Positions 35,257 through 46,486 of a DNA stretch of 64,000 nt are shown piece by piece (position 1 is the first letter of the stretch; the number at the start of each line of letters is the position of its first letter). The stretch comes from Halopiger xanaduensis SH-6 (GTDB lineage: Archaea > Halobacteriota > Halobacteria > Halobacteriales > Natrialbaceae): positions 384,270 to 448,269 of the forward strand of contig NC_015666.1 of assembly GCF_000217715.1 (NCBI RefSeq), read 5' to 3'. Position numbers and translations under genes: made by a program. The notes beneath the pieces are model-generated. The model searched no databases. It had not been told where the DNA came from and worked only from the letters and a program-made list of their open reading frames with translations.

Positions 35257-36264
35257 TCAGGAACTGAAGTTAACCTGATTCTCGAGGTCCGCGTCCGACC
35301 CCGCCTCGCCGAACCGGCGGGCGTTCTCGGCGACGATATCGGCCAACCGATCGTAGTACCTCGGGGTGTGTCCGGCGTTGTGCGGCGTGATCTGGACGTT
35401 ACCGAAGTTCCAGAGCGGATGGTCCTCCGGCAGGGGCTCGGGGTCGGTGACGTCCAGCGACGCCCCGCGAATCTGATTCCCGCGCAGCGCCTCGACGAGC
35501 GCATCGGTGTCGACGACCGGCCCCCGAGCGACGTTGACCAGCACCGCCTCGGGATCGATCGTCACGAACGCCTCGCGATCGACCAGCCCGCGGGTCGTTT
35601 CGGTCAGCGGGCAGGCCAGCACGAGGTAGTCCGTCCGCGCCAGTGCGTCGTGGAACGCGTCGCCCTCGAACCCGATCACGTCGTCCGTCGGTCCGCCCTT
35701 CTCGGGCGTGTAGCGGACGCCGATCGTGTCGACGCCGAAGGGCTCGAGGCGCTCGGCGACCGATCGGCCGATCGCTCCGAGACCGACGATCGTCACGGTC
35801 GACCCCTGGAGTTCGTGGGCCTGGTAGTGGCGCCACTCCCGGCGGCGCTGCCGGCGCTCCGCGACGTGGAACCGCCGGGTGAAGTGGAGGATCGCGCCCA
35901 ATACGTGCTCGCCGATGTTCGGCCCGTGGACGCCCGACGCGTTCGTCACCGTCACGCCCCGCTCCTCGAGTCGATCCATCGGCAGGTGGCCGGTGCCCGC
36001 GTAGGCGCAGGCGAACACCTCGAGGTTCTCCGCGGCCTCGAGGAGATCTTCCTCGAGGGTCATGCCGGTGACGTACTCGGCGCCGCGGATCGCCTCGCGC
36101 TCCTCGGCCGGCGTTCGTGCGAGCTGTACGGTTTGGCCGGGAAGCCGCTCGCGGATCGCCGCGGCGTACTGTTCGACCGGGACGCCGTGCGTTCCCCGCC
36201 GGAGGACGAGCACGTCGGCGTCGCTACTGCGGTCACCGTCACCATCGCTGTCGCGTTCGCTCAT
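35257..36264 (-). CDS. D-2-hydroxyacid dehydrogenase family protein
   Basis: The 335-residue enzyme has the NAD-binding GLGAIGRSVAERL, the catalytic Arg in VNVARGPVVDTDAL, Glu in DVTDPEPLPEDHPLW and His in ITPHNAGHTPRY. Members oxidise or reduce D-2-hydroxyacids; the acid here is unknown. ATG 36264 (MSERDSD) was chosen; a further in-frame ATG lies at 36306. It is divergent from the reductase gene at 36421. Confidence 0.9.
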   Translation of the reverse strand: MSERDSDGDGDRSSDADVLVLRRGTHGVPVEQYAAAIRERLPGQTVQLARTPAEEREAIRGAEYVTGMTLEEDLLEAAENLEVFACAYAGTGHLPMDRLEERGVTVTNASGVHGPNIGEHVLGAILHFTRRFHVAERRQRRREWRHYQAHELQGSTVTIVGLGAIGRSVAERLEPFGVDTIGVRYTPEKGGPTDDVIGFEGDAFHDALARTDYLVLACPLTETTRGLVDREAFVTIDPEAVLVNVARGPVVDTDALVEALRGNQIRGASLDVTDPEPLPEDHPLWNFGNVQITPHNAGHTPRYYDRLADIVAENARRFGEAGSDADLENQVNFSS

Positions 36265-36389
36265 CTCTAGATCGTGGTCTCGAGGGGAATCATCAAAAAC
36301 GTTCATCTCAGATACGACGTTCTCCGGACGGCAGACCGAACGCAATCGCAAGCTGATCGAAATTCCACGTCGCCGCGAATTTCATGCGG

Positions 36390-36397
36390 TTTAATAC
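36390..36397 (+). promoter_or_regulatory. TATA box for reductase gene
   Basis: TTTAATAC begins 31 nt before ATG 36421, giving a predicted start at or beside the start codon (leaderless). Confidence 0.6.
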
Positions 36398-36420
36398 GCC
36401 CCACTGAGTGCCACTGGTGT

Positions 36421-37812
36421 ATGGAACGCGTTGATGTCGCGATCGTCGGCGGTGGCCCCGCGGGCGCGTCCGCAGCCGAGCGGGCCGCCGCCCACGGCGC
36501 CGAGACGGTGCTCTTCGAACAGGGCGTCCCGCGGGAGGACCGCGAGGACCTCGGCCCCGACTCCACCGACGCCGCCGGCATGCTCGACTACTGGATCGAC
36601 ATCATGGACTTCGACTACCGGGAGATCCCCGACGACGTCATCCTCCGGGAACTCGAGGGGACCGAGTTCATCGGCCCCAACAGCGCCGTCGAGATCTCGA
36701 CGACGGGGATGGACGCCACCTACCCGGAGTTCGGCTACACCTTCCACCGCGCCCGGATGGACGACTGGCTCTACGAGCGCGCCGAAGACGCCGGCGCTGA
36801 CCTGCGCGTCGGGACCAGCGTCACGGACCTCGAGACCGACCTCCGCGCCTCGAGTCCGAAGGGACCGACCCACACGCTGACGCTCTCGAACGGCGACCAA
36901 CTCGAGGCCCAGTACGTCGTCCTCGCGGACGGCCCGCAGCGACGGATCACCCTCGACGCACTCGATCAGTTCACGGCCCCCGGCCGCAGCGTCTCGGACT
37001 ACCTCTCGCCGCCTGAGGCCAACCACATCGCTTACCAGGAGTATCGGAACTTCCCCGAAGAACTGTTCGAGGAATTCGAAGACCGACTCAAATTCTGGTG
37101 GGGCTACATGCCCGGCGAAACCGCCTACCCCTGGGTCTTCCCCAACGACGGCACGGTCGCCCGCGTCGGCCTGACGATGCCCATCGGCATGGAACTCGAG
37201 GACGTCGAGAACCCCGCGGCCTACAAACTGCTCGACAGCGACGACGACCAGCTCCCCTCGGGATCGGAGTACATCCGCCGCTTGCTCGAGCGCGAGTACG
37301 GCGACGAGTACGATATCGAGGAGGACATCCCGATCGTCGAGGACCGCGGCAAATCGAAGGGCACCGAAACCTATCCGATCTCCTCGACGCGGCCGATCGA
37401 CTCCCCCGTCGGCGCCAACATCGCCGTCGCCGGCGGCGCGATGGGCACAACCTCTGCCTTCCACGAGGGCGGCTACCACGTCGCCGTCCGCACCGGCAAG
37501 ATCGCCGGTCGACTCGCCGGCACCGACTCGCTCGAGCACTATAACGACATCTGGAAGCGCGCTATCGGCGACGAAATCCTGCGTAACGTCGCCTTCGCGG
37601 ATATCGTCGAAGACTATCAGCCCGACGACTGGGATCGGGCTTTCAACATTATCAACCAGATGCAAGGGACGAACGGTACCGACTCGCTGTTCTCTCGAAC
37701 CTACTCCGCCGGATTCGACGCTACGAAACTGCTCGCGAGCTACAAGAAGCGCAAGTTCCAGTACCGCGACGGCCGATACGTCCAACTTACCGAAGACGAG
37801 TACTTCTACTAA
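36421..37812 (+). CDS. Geranylgeranyl-reductase-family flavoprotein
   Basis: The 463-residue FAD protein starts VDVAIVGGGPAGASAAERAAAHGAETVLFEQ (Rossmann FAD site), has the YVVLADGPQRR strand and a second FAD-contact region, VGANIAVAGGAMGTTSAFHEGGYHVAV. Such enzymes saturate isoprenoid chains of archaeal lipids, quinones or other polyprenyls; long length (463) and acidic loops differ from the short lipid enzyme. The exact substrate is not determined. It stands alone. Confidence 0.85.
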   Translation: MERVDVAIVGGGPAGASAAERAAAHGAETVLFEQGVPREDREDLGPDSTDAAGMLDYWIDIMDFDYREIPDDVILRELEGTEFIGPNSAVEISTTGMDATYPEFGYTFHRARMDDWLYERAEDAGADLRVGTSVTDLETDLRASSPKGPTHTLTLSNGDQLEAQYVVLADGPQRRITLDALDQFTAPGRSVSDYLSPPEANHIAYQEYRNFPEELFEEFEDRLKFWWGYMPGETAYPWVFPNDGTVARVGLTMPIGMELEDVENPAAYKLLDSDDDQLPSGSEYIRRLLEREYGDEYDIEEDIPIVEDRGKSKGTETYPISSTRPIDSPVGANIAVAGGAMGTTSAFHEGGYHVAVRTGKIAGRLAGTDSLEHYNDIWKRAIGDEILRNVAFADIVEDYQPDDWDRAFNIINQMQGTNGTDSLFSRTYSAGFDATKLLASYKKRKFQYRDGRYVQLTEDEYFY

Positions 37813-37961
37813 CTCCCGTTAGCAGCCGCATCCGGCTCTCTCCTTCGGTCTTCGATTCGGTCTCAGCTCTCGGTCAGTCACACTATCTTCAGCCAGTTCA
37901 CTTTCGAGGACCGAAACGCTCCGTATTGAACGTGGACGAGAGCAATCACTCGCAGAAAACG

Positions 37962-37968
37962 TTTAAAC
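37962..37968 (+). promoter_or_regulatory. TATA box ahead of structured RNA candidate
   Basis: GTTTAAAC, preceded by an A-rich CAGAAAAC element like a BRE, is a strong archaeal promoter. The core is palindromic, so by itself it could work either way; the structured region 25 nt to the right favours the + direction, with a start near 37989. Confidence 0.55.
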
Positions 37969-37988
37969 GACGTGCAGCCCTAGCACGA

Positions 37989-38192
37989 GTGCGTGCCTTT
38001 GTCCCCGACCGAGTGAACCCATCCGGGTGCGATGACAGTACGGCGAACCCGGGCACGCAATATGCCGGAACGATCACATCGTTCCACCGACCGGTGATGG
38101 CTCACAGCCATCCGCCCGGCACGAGGGTTAGCCAGCTGACGCGGCACGCCGCCACGGGATGAGGCTGGACGTTAGTGTTCCGGGCGACATTT
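37989..38192 (+). ncRNA. Candidate structured non-coding RNA
   Basis: About 25 nt after a strong TATA box begins a hairpin-rich stretch. TGCGTGCC (37990-37997) pairs with GGCACGCA (38052-38059). A compact four-way junction follows: outer helix TGCCG (38063-38067)/CGGCA (38117-38121); GAACGAT-CAC-ATCGTTC (38068-38084); CACC-GACC-GGTG (38085-38096); ATGGCT-CAC-AGCCAT (38097-38111). GCGGC-AC-GCCGC lies at 38141-38152. The end is set loosely at a T-run near 38190. It is not SRP or RNase P RNA by any motif I know. An alternative is a leaderless GTG frame (37989-38162, 57 residues), but that peptide is His-rich and not acidic, unlike its neighbours. Confidence 0.45.
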
Positions 38193-38298
38193 TCGGTACA
38201 CGATTGAGTCGAACAGGAACAACTGTCGGATGGTGTAGTTGCACTATTGGTGTGAGTATGATAAAGTTCGAATAGCCGCTGCGCTCTGCGTATGAAAG

Positions 38299-38346
38299 AC
38301 GAAAAGCCCCGCCGAACAACAGCAGCGCTGTCGCTCGACGAGGCTT
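38299..38346 (-). terminator. rRNA operon terminator hairpin
   Basis: On the minus strand after 5S, AGCCTCGTCGAGCGACA pairs with TGTTGTTCGGCGGGGCT (some G-T pairs) around GCGCTGC, followed by TTTTCG. The long hairpin with a T-run ends the rRNA transcript. Confidence 0.65.
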
Positions 38347-38369
38347 GTTGATGCGTATGAGAGTATGAG

Positions 38370-38491
38370 TGGGGGCGGCGAATCGACGTTCCCAGAGGGT
38401 CGCCCACTCCAGTAATTGCCGATACGCAGGCGAGCTTATCTTCCGTGTTCGGGATGGGTACGGGAGGAACCTCGCCGCTGTGGCCGCCTAA
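38370..38491 (-). rRNA. rrf: 5S ribosomal RNA
   Basis: The minus strand reads TTAGGCGGCCACAGCGGCGA at the 5' end and contains the haloarchaeal core CCCGTACCCATCCCGAACAC, GAAGATAAGC and TACTGGAGTGGGCGA; its ends pair as GGCGGC/GCCGCC. Length 122 nt. It lies about 120 nt after 23S. Ends are accurate to a few bases. Confidence 0.93.
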
Positions 38492-38538
38492 CGCCGATTC
38501 ACGGAATCGAACCGTGATCATGCCAATATCGGTGGAAT

Positions 38539-38591
38539 GACCGTCATGTACGTGTAGTCCAGTTCGCGCCTGGACCCGTTCGATGGGTCAC
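38539..38591 (-). other. 23S processing stem, 3' half
   Basis: This trailer segment is complementary over about 50 bases to the leader segment 41569-41620 (shared blocks GTACGTGTAGTCCAG and TGGACCCGTT). Together they loop out the 23S rRNA for cleavage by the splicing endonuclease at bulge-helix-bulge sites. Confidence 0.75.
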
Positions 38592-38614
38592 AGATCCAAA
38601 TGCGTGTCTCAGTT

Positions 38615-41530
<2,916 letters not shown>

Positions 41531-41544
41531 TTCATCGGATCGGC

Positions 41545-41563
41545 GTGACACCAGAGGTGTCAC
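41545..41563 (-). repeat. Perfect hairpin in 23S leader
   Basis: GTGACACC-AGA-GGTGTCAC is a perfect 8-bp stem with a 3-nt loop between the 23S 5' end and the processing stem. It may guide processing or folding. Confidence 0.7.
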
Positions 41564-41568
41564 GTTAT

Positions 41569-41620
41569 GTGACCCGGGAACGGGTCCAGTGGACGCCTGG
41601 ACTACACGTACACACGGTCG
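41569..41620 (-). other. 23S processing stem, 5' half
   Basis: This segment between tRNA-Ala and 23S pairs with 38539-38591 and closes the 23S loop in the precursor. Confidence 0.75.
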
Positions 41621-41761
41621 CATCTGCAGGCCAGTAGACGGCTGGCTGCATTGACCCTTCCCACCCACGTTTGCACGGGGTGGTGCATCGGTTTGCGTTC
41701 GGATTGAATCGAAGTGGTCGGCCCCACTTAAGGGGCACGATCCTCGATTCGCTCCGAGACA

Positions 41762-41833
41762 TGGACCCACTGGGATTCGAACCCAGGGCATCCTCCTTGC
41801 AAAGGAGGCACTCTCCCACTGAGCTATGGGCCC
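41762..41833 (-). tRNA. tRNA-Ala (TGC) in rRNA spacer
   Basis: A full minus-strand cloverleaf is present: acceptor GGGCCCA/TGGGTCC, anticodon stem CTCCT/AGGAG around TTGCA giving TGC, T arm CTGGG-TTCGAAT-CCCAG. Length 72 nt with no encoded CCA. Placement between 16S and 23S is normal for euryarchaea. Confidence 0.96.
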
Positions 41834-41857
41834 ACCCCCTCGAAACGAGGGGAACGA

Positions 41858-41876
41858 GGTGTGAGCCTTGGTAGTT
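41858..41876 (-). other. 16S processing stem, 3' half
   Basis: GTGTGAGCCTTGGTAGTTC here is the complement of leader bases 43549-43567, so the two sides close a stem around 16S rRNA for precursor cleavage. Confidence 0.8.
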
Positions 41877-41966
41877 CAAAGGTGCCCGATCGGCCCGAAC
41901 GAGTGGGACGACGAGCGCGGCGAAATGGACCGCTTGTGGGCCGGGGCAGCGCCCCGGTCCCGGTCT

Positions 41967-43438
<1,472 letters not shown>

Positions 43439-43548
43439 GTCTCTCCCCTCAAGGGGGAGGGTTGGCGGTGAATGTTGATACACACTCACACTATGGGTCC
43501 AGTTCGGCGCGCACGTCGACCCACGGCGTGGACCGGTCGAGCGTCACC

Positions 43549-43567
43549 GAACTACCAAGGCTCACAT
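43549..43567 (-). other. 16S processing stem, 5' half
   Basis: GAACTACCAAGGCTCACAT (+ strand) pairs with 41858-41876 in the precursor; together they bracket 16S. Confidence 0.8.
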
Positions 43568-43743
43568 CAGATCCCATCTGTACGGAAGACCGCAGGGGTG
43601 GAATCCTCATCTCCTTCGGACATATTCGTAATCCGCGTAGGGTACATAACCCCTTCGGACCACGGATCGCGAATCGTCCGAGATGACGACCCGAGTTGAA
43701 CGGGTCGTCGATCACTGTTGCGTTGCAATCCATCCGAATCCCC

Positions 43744-43765
43744 GTATACACTTAAGGGCAACGGA
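43744..43765 (-). promoter_or_regulatory. rRNA promoter (proximal)
   Basis: Minus-strand TCCGTTGCCCTTAAGTGTATAC. The block TCCGTTGCCCTTA is repeated 81 bp upstream at the next promoter. Confidence 0.55.
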
Positions 43766-43828
43766 TCGCCGCCGCGCCGGAATTCGAAGCCGGCGAGGCA
43801 ATGCGCGACCGTTTGTGAACGCCCGACA

Positions 43829-43846
43829 GTGTATAAGGGCAACGGA
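43829..43846 (-). promoter_or_regulatory. rRNA promoter (middle)
   Basis: Minus-strand TCCGTTGCCCTTATACAC, sharing 13 bases with the proximal promoter, has a TATA-like TTATAC. Confidence 0.55.
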
Positions 43847-43931
43847 CGAGATTCCTGCCTCCGTGCCGGGTTCCGGCCGGAGGGAACGCGGCGCACTGCG
43901 CCACGTCGTTTGCATTCCTATCGAAGACCGG

Positions 43932-43955
43932 GTGGACATATAAGACCGTCGAACC
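43932..43955 (-). promoter_or_regulatory. rRNA promoter (distal)
   Basis: Minus-strand GGTTCGACGGTCTTATATG resembles the TTCGACGG-TTATG promoter block known before haloarchaeal rRNA operons. Confidence 0.6.
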
Positions 43956-44070
43956 AGAATCGTCTCGGAACCCGCTACCATGCCACGGTTTTCCACCGGT
44001 CAGTCACTGAATCTACACTAATAAATACCGGACTCGAGGAGCTGCTAACTGTCGCAGTGTCGCAGGAATA

Positions 44071-44175
44071 TCACGCGGGCGGAGGCCGGCTAGTCATCCC
44101 GTCCTTGCAGATGCGGTCGAACCGGATGATACCCGCGTGGTCGCACTCGAGCGTGTACGCGCAAGAAAGTTCGGT
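44071..44175 (-). pseudogene. Zinc-finger-like open fragment without start
   Basis: Read on the minus strand, 34 codons give a protein-like segment with Cys at LSCAYTLECDH and DRICKDG, ending SRPPPA. It directly follows an in-frame stop at 44176-44178 and has no start codon before the CKDGM Met, so it is probably a decayed or mis-framed gene. I do not recognise the family. Confidence 0.3.
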
Positions 44176-44325
44176 TTAGAGTTTGTTCTGGAGTCGCACC
44201 AGGTGATACGTGAAGAGCACGGTGACGGTTAGGGACGAACACGTTCGGAAATCGGAGCGCTGTCGGGTCGGACCGCCGATGCGCATCGATGCGAATAAAC
44301 CACGTGCGTCGTAACGGTCGTACGA

Positions 44326-44703
44326 ATGGTCCGGGACCCGATCGCCTCGGAGTCGACGCCGTCGGCGGAGGAGATCTGCGCTGCGCTTGACGATCCCGAC
44401 TGTCGAGAAATTATCCGGAACCTCGAGGAGCCGATGACGGCGTCGGAGCTGACGGACCGATGCGAGATCCCGCAATCGACGCTGTATCGGAAGCTCGAGT
44501 TGCTGACCGAATCGACGCTGCTCGAGGAATCGACCGAAATCAGGCGTGACGGCCACCACGCGAGCAAGTACTCGATCGCGTTCGAGGAGATTACGCTGTC
44601 GCTGGACGAGGAGCGCCGGCTGACGGTGCAGATCGATCGGCCGGCGCGGACGGCGGACGAGCGGCTCGCCGAGCTGTGGTCGGAGGTGCGAAAGGAGACA
44701 TGA
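44326..44703 (+). CDS. Winged-helix transcription regulator
   Basis: This 125-residue protein shows a full winged helix: SAEEICAALDDPDCREIIRNL, MTASELTDRCEIPQSTLYRKLELLTESTLLEE (recognition helix about residues 50-70) and a beta wing, RRDGHHASKYSIAFEEITLSL. ATAAAC lies about 30 nt before the ATG. Its stop overlaps the start of the membrane-protein gene, so the two are translationally coupled. Targets unknown. Confidence 0.85.
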   Translation: MVRDPIASESTPSAEEICAALDDPDCREIIRNLEEPMTASELTDRCEIPQSTLYRKLELLTESTLLEESTEIRRDGHHASKYSIAFEEITLSLDEERRLTVQIDRPARTADERLAELWSEVRKET

Positions 44704-44990
44704 CAGGAGAATCAACGATCGAAATCGCAGTCGCCCTGGCGGTCGTCAAGACGATCATACTCGTCGTCGGGGGAATCATTACGTATTTCGCGTTCAAGGC
44801 GTATCGGCGGACGAGACAGCGGGCGCTCGGGTACCTTGCGGTAGGATTCGGGCTCGTGACGCTCGGCTTCGTCCTCGCGGGGATGTTCGACCTGCTTCTC
44901 GACGTCGAGTTGGTGTTGGGAGTGCTCCTCGAGAGCCTGCTCGTGCTCGCGGGCTTTCTCGTGATCGCGTACTCGTTGTACGTCCAGTAG
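44700..44990 (+). CDS. Three-helix membrane protein paired with HTH regulator (DUF7521-like)
   Basis: The 96-residue protein has three hydrophobic helices: VALAVVKTIILVVGGIITYFAF, LGYLAVGFGLVTLGFVLAGMF and LLESLLVLAGFLVIAYSLYV, with basic residues (KAYRRTRQRA) after the first. The family, which I know as DUF7521, is commonly placed beside HTH genes. It starts inside the end of the HTH gene (ATGA). It may sense the membrane state and hold or release the regulator (inference). Confidence 0.8.
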   Translation: MTGESTIEIAVALAVVKTIILVVGGIITYFAFKAYRRTRQRALGYLAVGFGLVTLGFVLAGMFDLLLDVELVLGVLLESLLVLAGFLVIAYSLYVQ

Positions 44991-45155
44991 CGGTCGGCGT
45001 TTCGTCGTCTTCTCGTCGTCTCTCGAGACGGTAATCCGGATGTGAGACGCGGTAAAATCGTGTTACGCCACGAAACAAGCCAACGGGTGCGGCACGTTCG
45101 AAACGCCGAGTACTAACAGACAGTAAAATACCGGTCGGGGGCCGTACGCGGTGAG

Positions 45156-46328
45156 TTACGCTTCGTATCCGGCGTCGTCCATGACCTCGGTGAACTCGTC
45201 GGTTTCCATCGCGTCCTCGTAGACGATGGCGGTCGCCATGCCGCCGGGGTAGGCGCCGTCGGTGGTGACGTGGTCGACCTTGTGGCAGTGGACGGGGTAG
45301 ATGCCGGGTTCGGAGTCCGCTTCGAACTCGAGGGTGACGCGCTCGGCAGGGGCGATGCCGACGACGTCCTCCTGGTACCGTGCGGCCTCCGGGATCGGGC
45401 TGCCGTCCTTCTCGACGACGGTGAAGCGGTGGCCGTGGGTGTGGAACGCGTGCTGTTCGTAGCCCGCGTTGACGACGTGGACGCGCACGGTGTCGCCGGC
45501 GCCGACCACGAGCGGCGAGCCGAGTTCGGGGTTGAAGGTCGCGGGGGCGCTCCGCCCGTTGACGGTGTAGAGGTTCGGGGACCGGTCGCCCGCGTCGTAG
45601 TCGGCGTCGCCGCCGGCTTCCCGCTCGTGGAGCCGGCTATCCCACTCACGGAGCGTCAGGAAGTACTCCTGGTCCGGCGGCGTGTAGCCTTCGGGGTCGA
45701 CCCGGAGGATGCCGTACATCCCCATGTCCAGGTGGTTGTGGGTCTGGACGTGGCAGTGGTAGAAGTGCGTTCCGGGGACGTCGCCCTCGAGTTCGTAGGT
45801 GTGGCTCTCGCCGGGCTGTACGTCGATCCGGGTCGAGATCGGGGCGCCGTCGTCGCGCCAGGATTTGCCGACCCCGTGGACGTGGACGGTGTGCGGGCGG
45901 TCGTGTTCGGTGTTCTCGAAGGAGAGTTCGAACGTCTCGCCCTCCTGCATGCGGTAGATCGGACCGGGGACGCTCGGCTCGAGGTCGTCGGCCTGCCAGG
46001 CCCAGACCTCGGGGAGTTCCACGGGGCCGCCCTTCGCCTCGTCGGTGACGAGCTGGTGGCGCGCGGGGACGGTCCGGAGCGTCGACTGGTGATCCTGTTC
46101 GGCGAGGTCGACGATCTGCGGCGGTGCGGTGTACTCGTAGTCGGTCAGCGGCGCGTCCTCGTCGGACGTGTCGTCGGTATCGTTAGATTCCGGCTCGTCA
46201 CCGCCGGCGGCGTCGCCGCTCGAGAGCGCAGAGAGACAGCCCGCGAGCGATCCGAGCGCACCTGTACCCGCGATCGAAAGCACGGCTCGGCGTCGCAGTC
46301 CGGAAGCGGAGGGTGTGTTAGACGTCAT
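45156..46328 (-). CDS. Multicopper oxidase, exported
   Basis: The 390-residue protein has a Tat signal (LRRRAVLSIAGTGALGSLAGCLS, with a lipobox Cys near residue 31) and four copper-binding His clusters: VHVHGVGKSW, HFYHCHVQTHNHLDMGMYG, HAFHTHGHRF and PVHCHKVDHVTTDGAYPGGM. The type 1 and trinuclear sites are thus complete. Laccase, bilirubin-oxidase or nitrite-reductase-like activity cannot be told apart by eye. The promoter carries a palindrome at 46377-46393. Confidence 0.9.
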   Translation of the reverse strand: MTSNTPSASGLRRRAVLSIAGTGALGSLAGCLSALSSGDAAGGDEPESNDTDDTSDEDAPLTDYEYTAPPQIVDLAEQDHQSTLRTVPARHQLVTDEAKGGPVELPEVWAWQADDLEPSVPGPIYRMQEGETFELSFENTEHDRPHTVHVHGVGKSWRDDGAPISTRIDVQPGESHTYELEGDVPGTHFYHCHVQTHNHLDMGMYGILRVDPEGYTPPDQEYFLTLREWDSRLHEREAGGDADYDAGDRSPNLYTVNGRSAPATFNPELGSPLVVGAGDTVRVHVVNAGYEQHAFHTHGHRFTVVEKDGSPIPEAARYQEDVVGIAPAERVTLEFEADSEPGIYPVHCHKVDHVTTDGAYPGGMATAIVYEDAMETDEFTEVMDDAGYEA

Positions 46329-46376
46329 TGTCTTACTCGAAGAGAAGGGACGCCTACTGAAGGCGTGATACCCTAT

Positions 46377-46393
46377 TTCCCAGGGGGTGGGAA
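46377..46393. promoter_or_regulatory. Inverted repeat at multicopper oxidase promoter
   Basis: TTCCC-AGGGGGT-GGGAA lies just downstream of a minus-strand TATA (CTTAAG, 46394-46399) about 50-60 nt before ATG 46328, where a bound regulator would block RNA polymerase. Confidence 0.5.
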
Positions 46394-46486
46394 CTTAAGT
46401 AACCGTACGAACGTCTTCGGAGAGAAACCGGGTGAGACCGACGAGTTAGAAGGACGGACGGCGGGCCGTCGGCGGTGGGTCGCCGA

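Larger units (their letters stand above)
43439..44325. other. rRNA leader and promoter region
   Basis: This 890-bp stretch holds the 16S leader with the processing stem (43549-43567) and at least three minus-strand promoters (43744-43960). The right part (43990-44320) has no convincing gene apart from a short open segment without a start codon at 44071-44175. Confidence 0.7.

Noticed and set aside
36391-37785. 464-residue frame antisense to the reductase gene
   Set aside because: The + strand gene has clear FAD motifs; the antisense frame shows only Val/Asp/Gly-rich shadow composition.
37989-38162. 57-residue GTG frame over the structured RNA
   Set aside because: Although the start fits a leaderless transcript, the peptide is His- and Pro-rich, lacks acidic bias, and stems dominate the sequence; kept only as an alternative.
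44176-44715. 179-residue frame antisense to the HTH gene
   Set aside because: It is Arg/Leu-rich shadow sequence opposite a convincing winged-helix gene.
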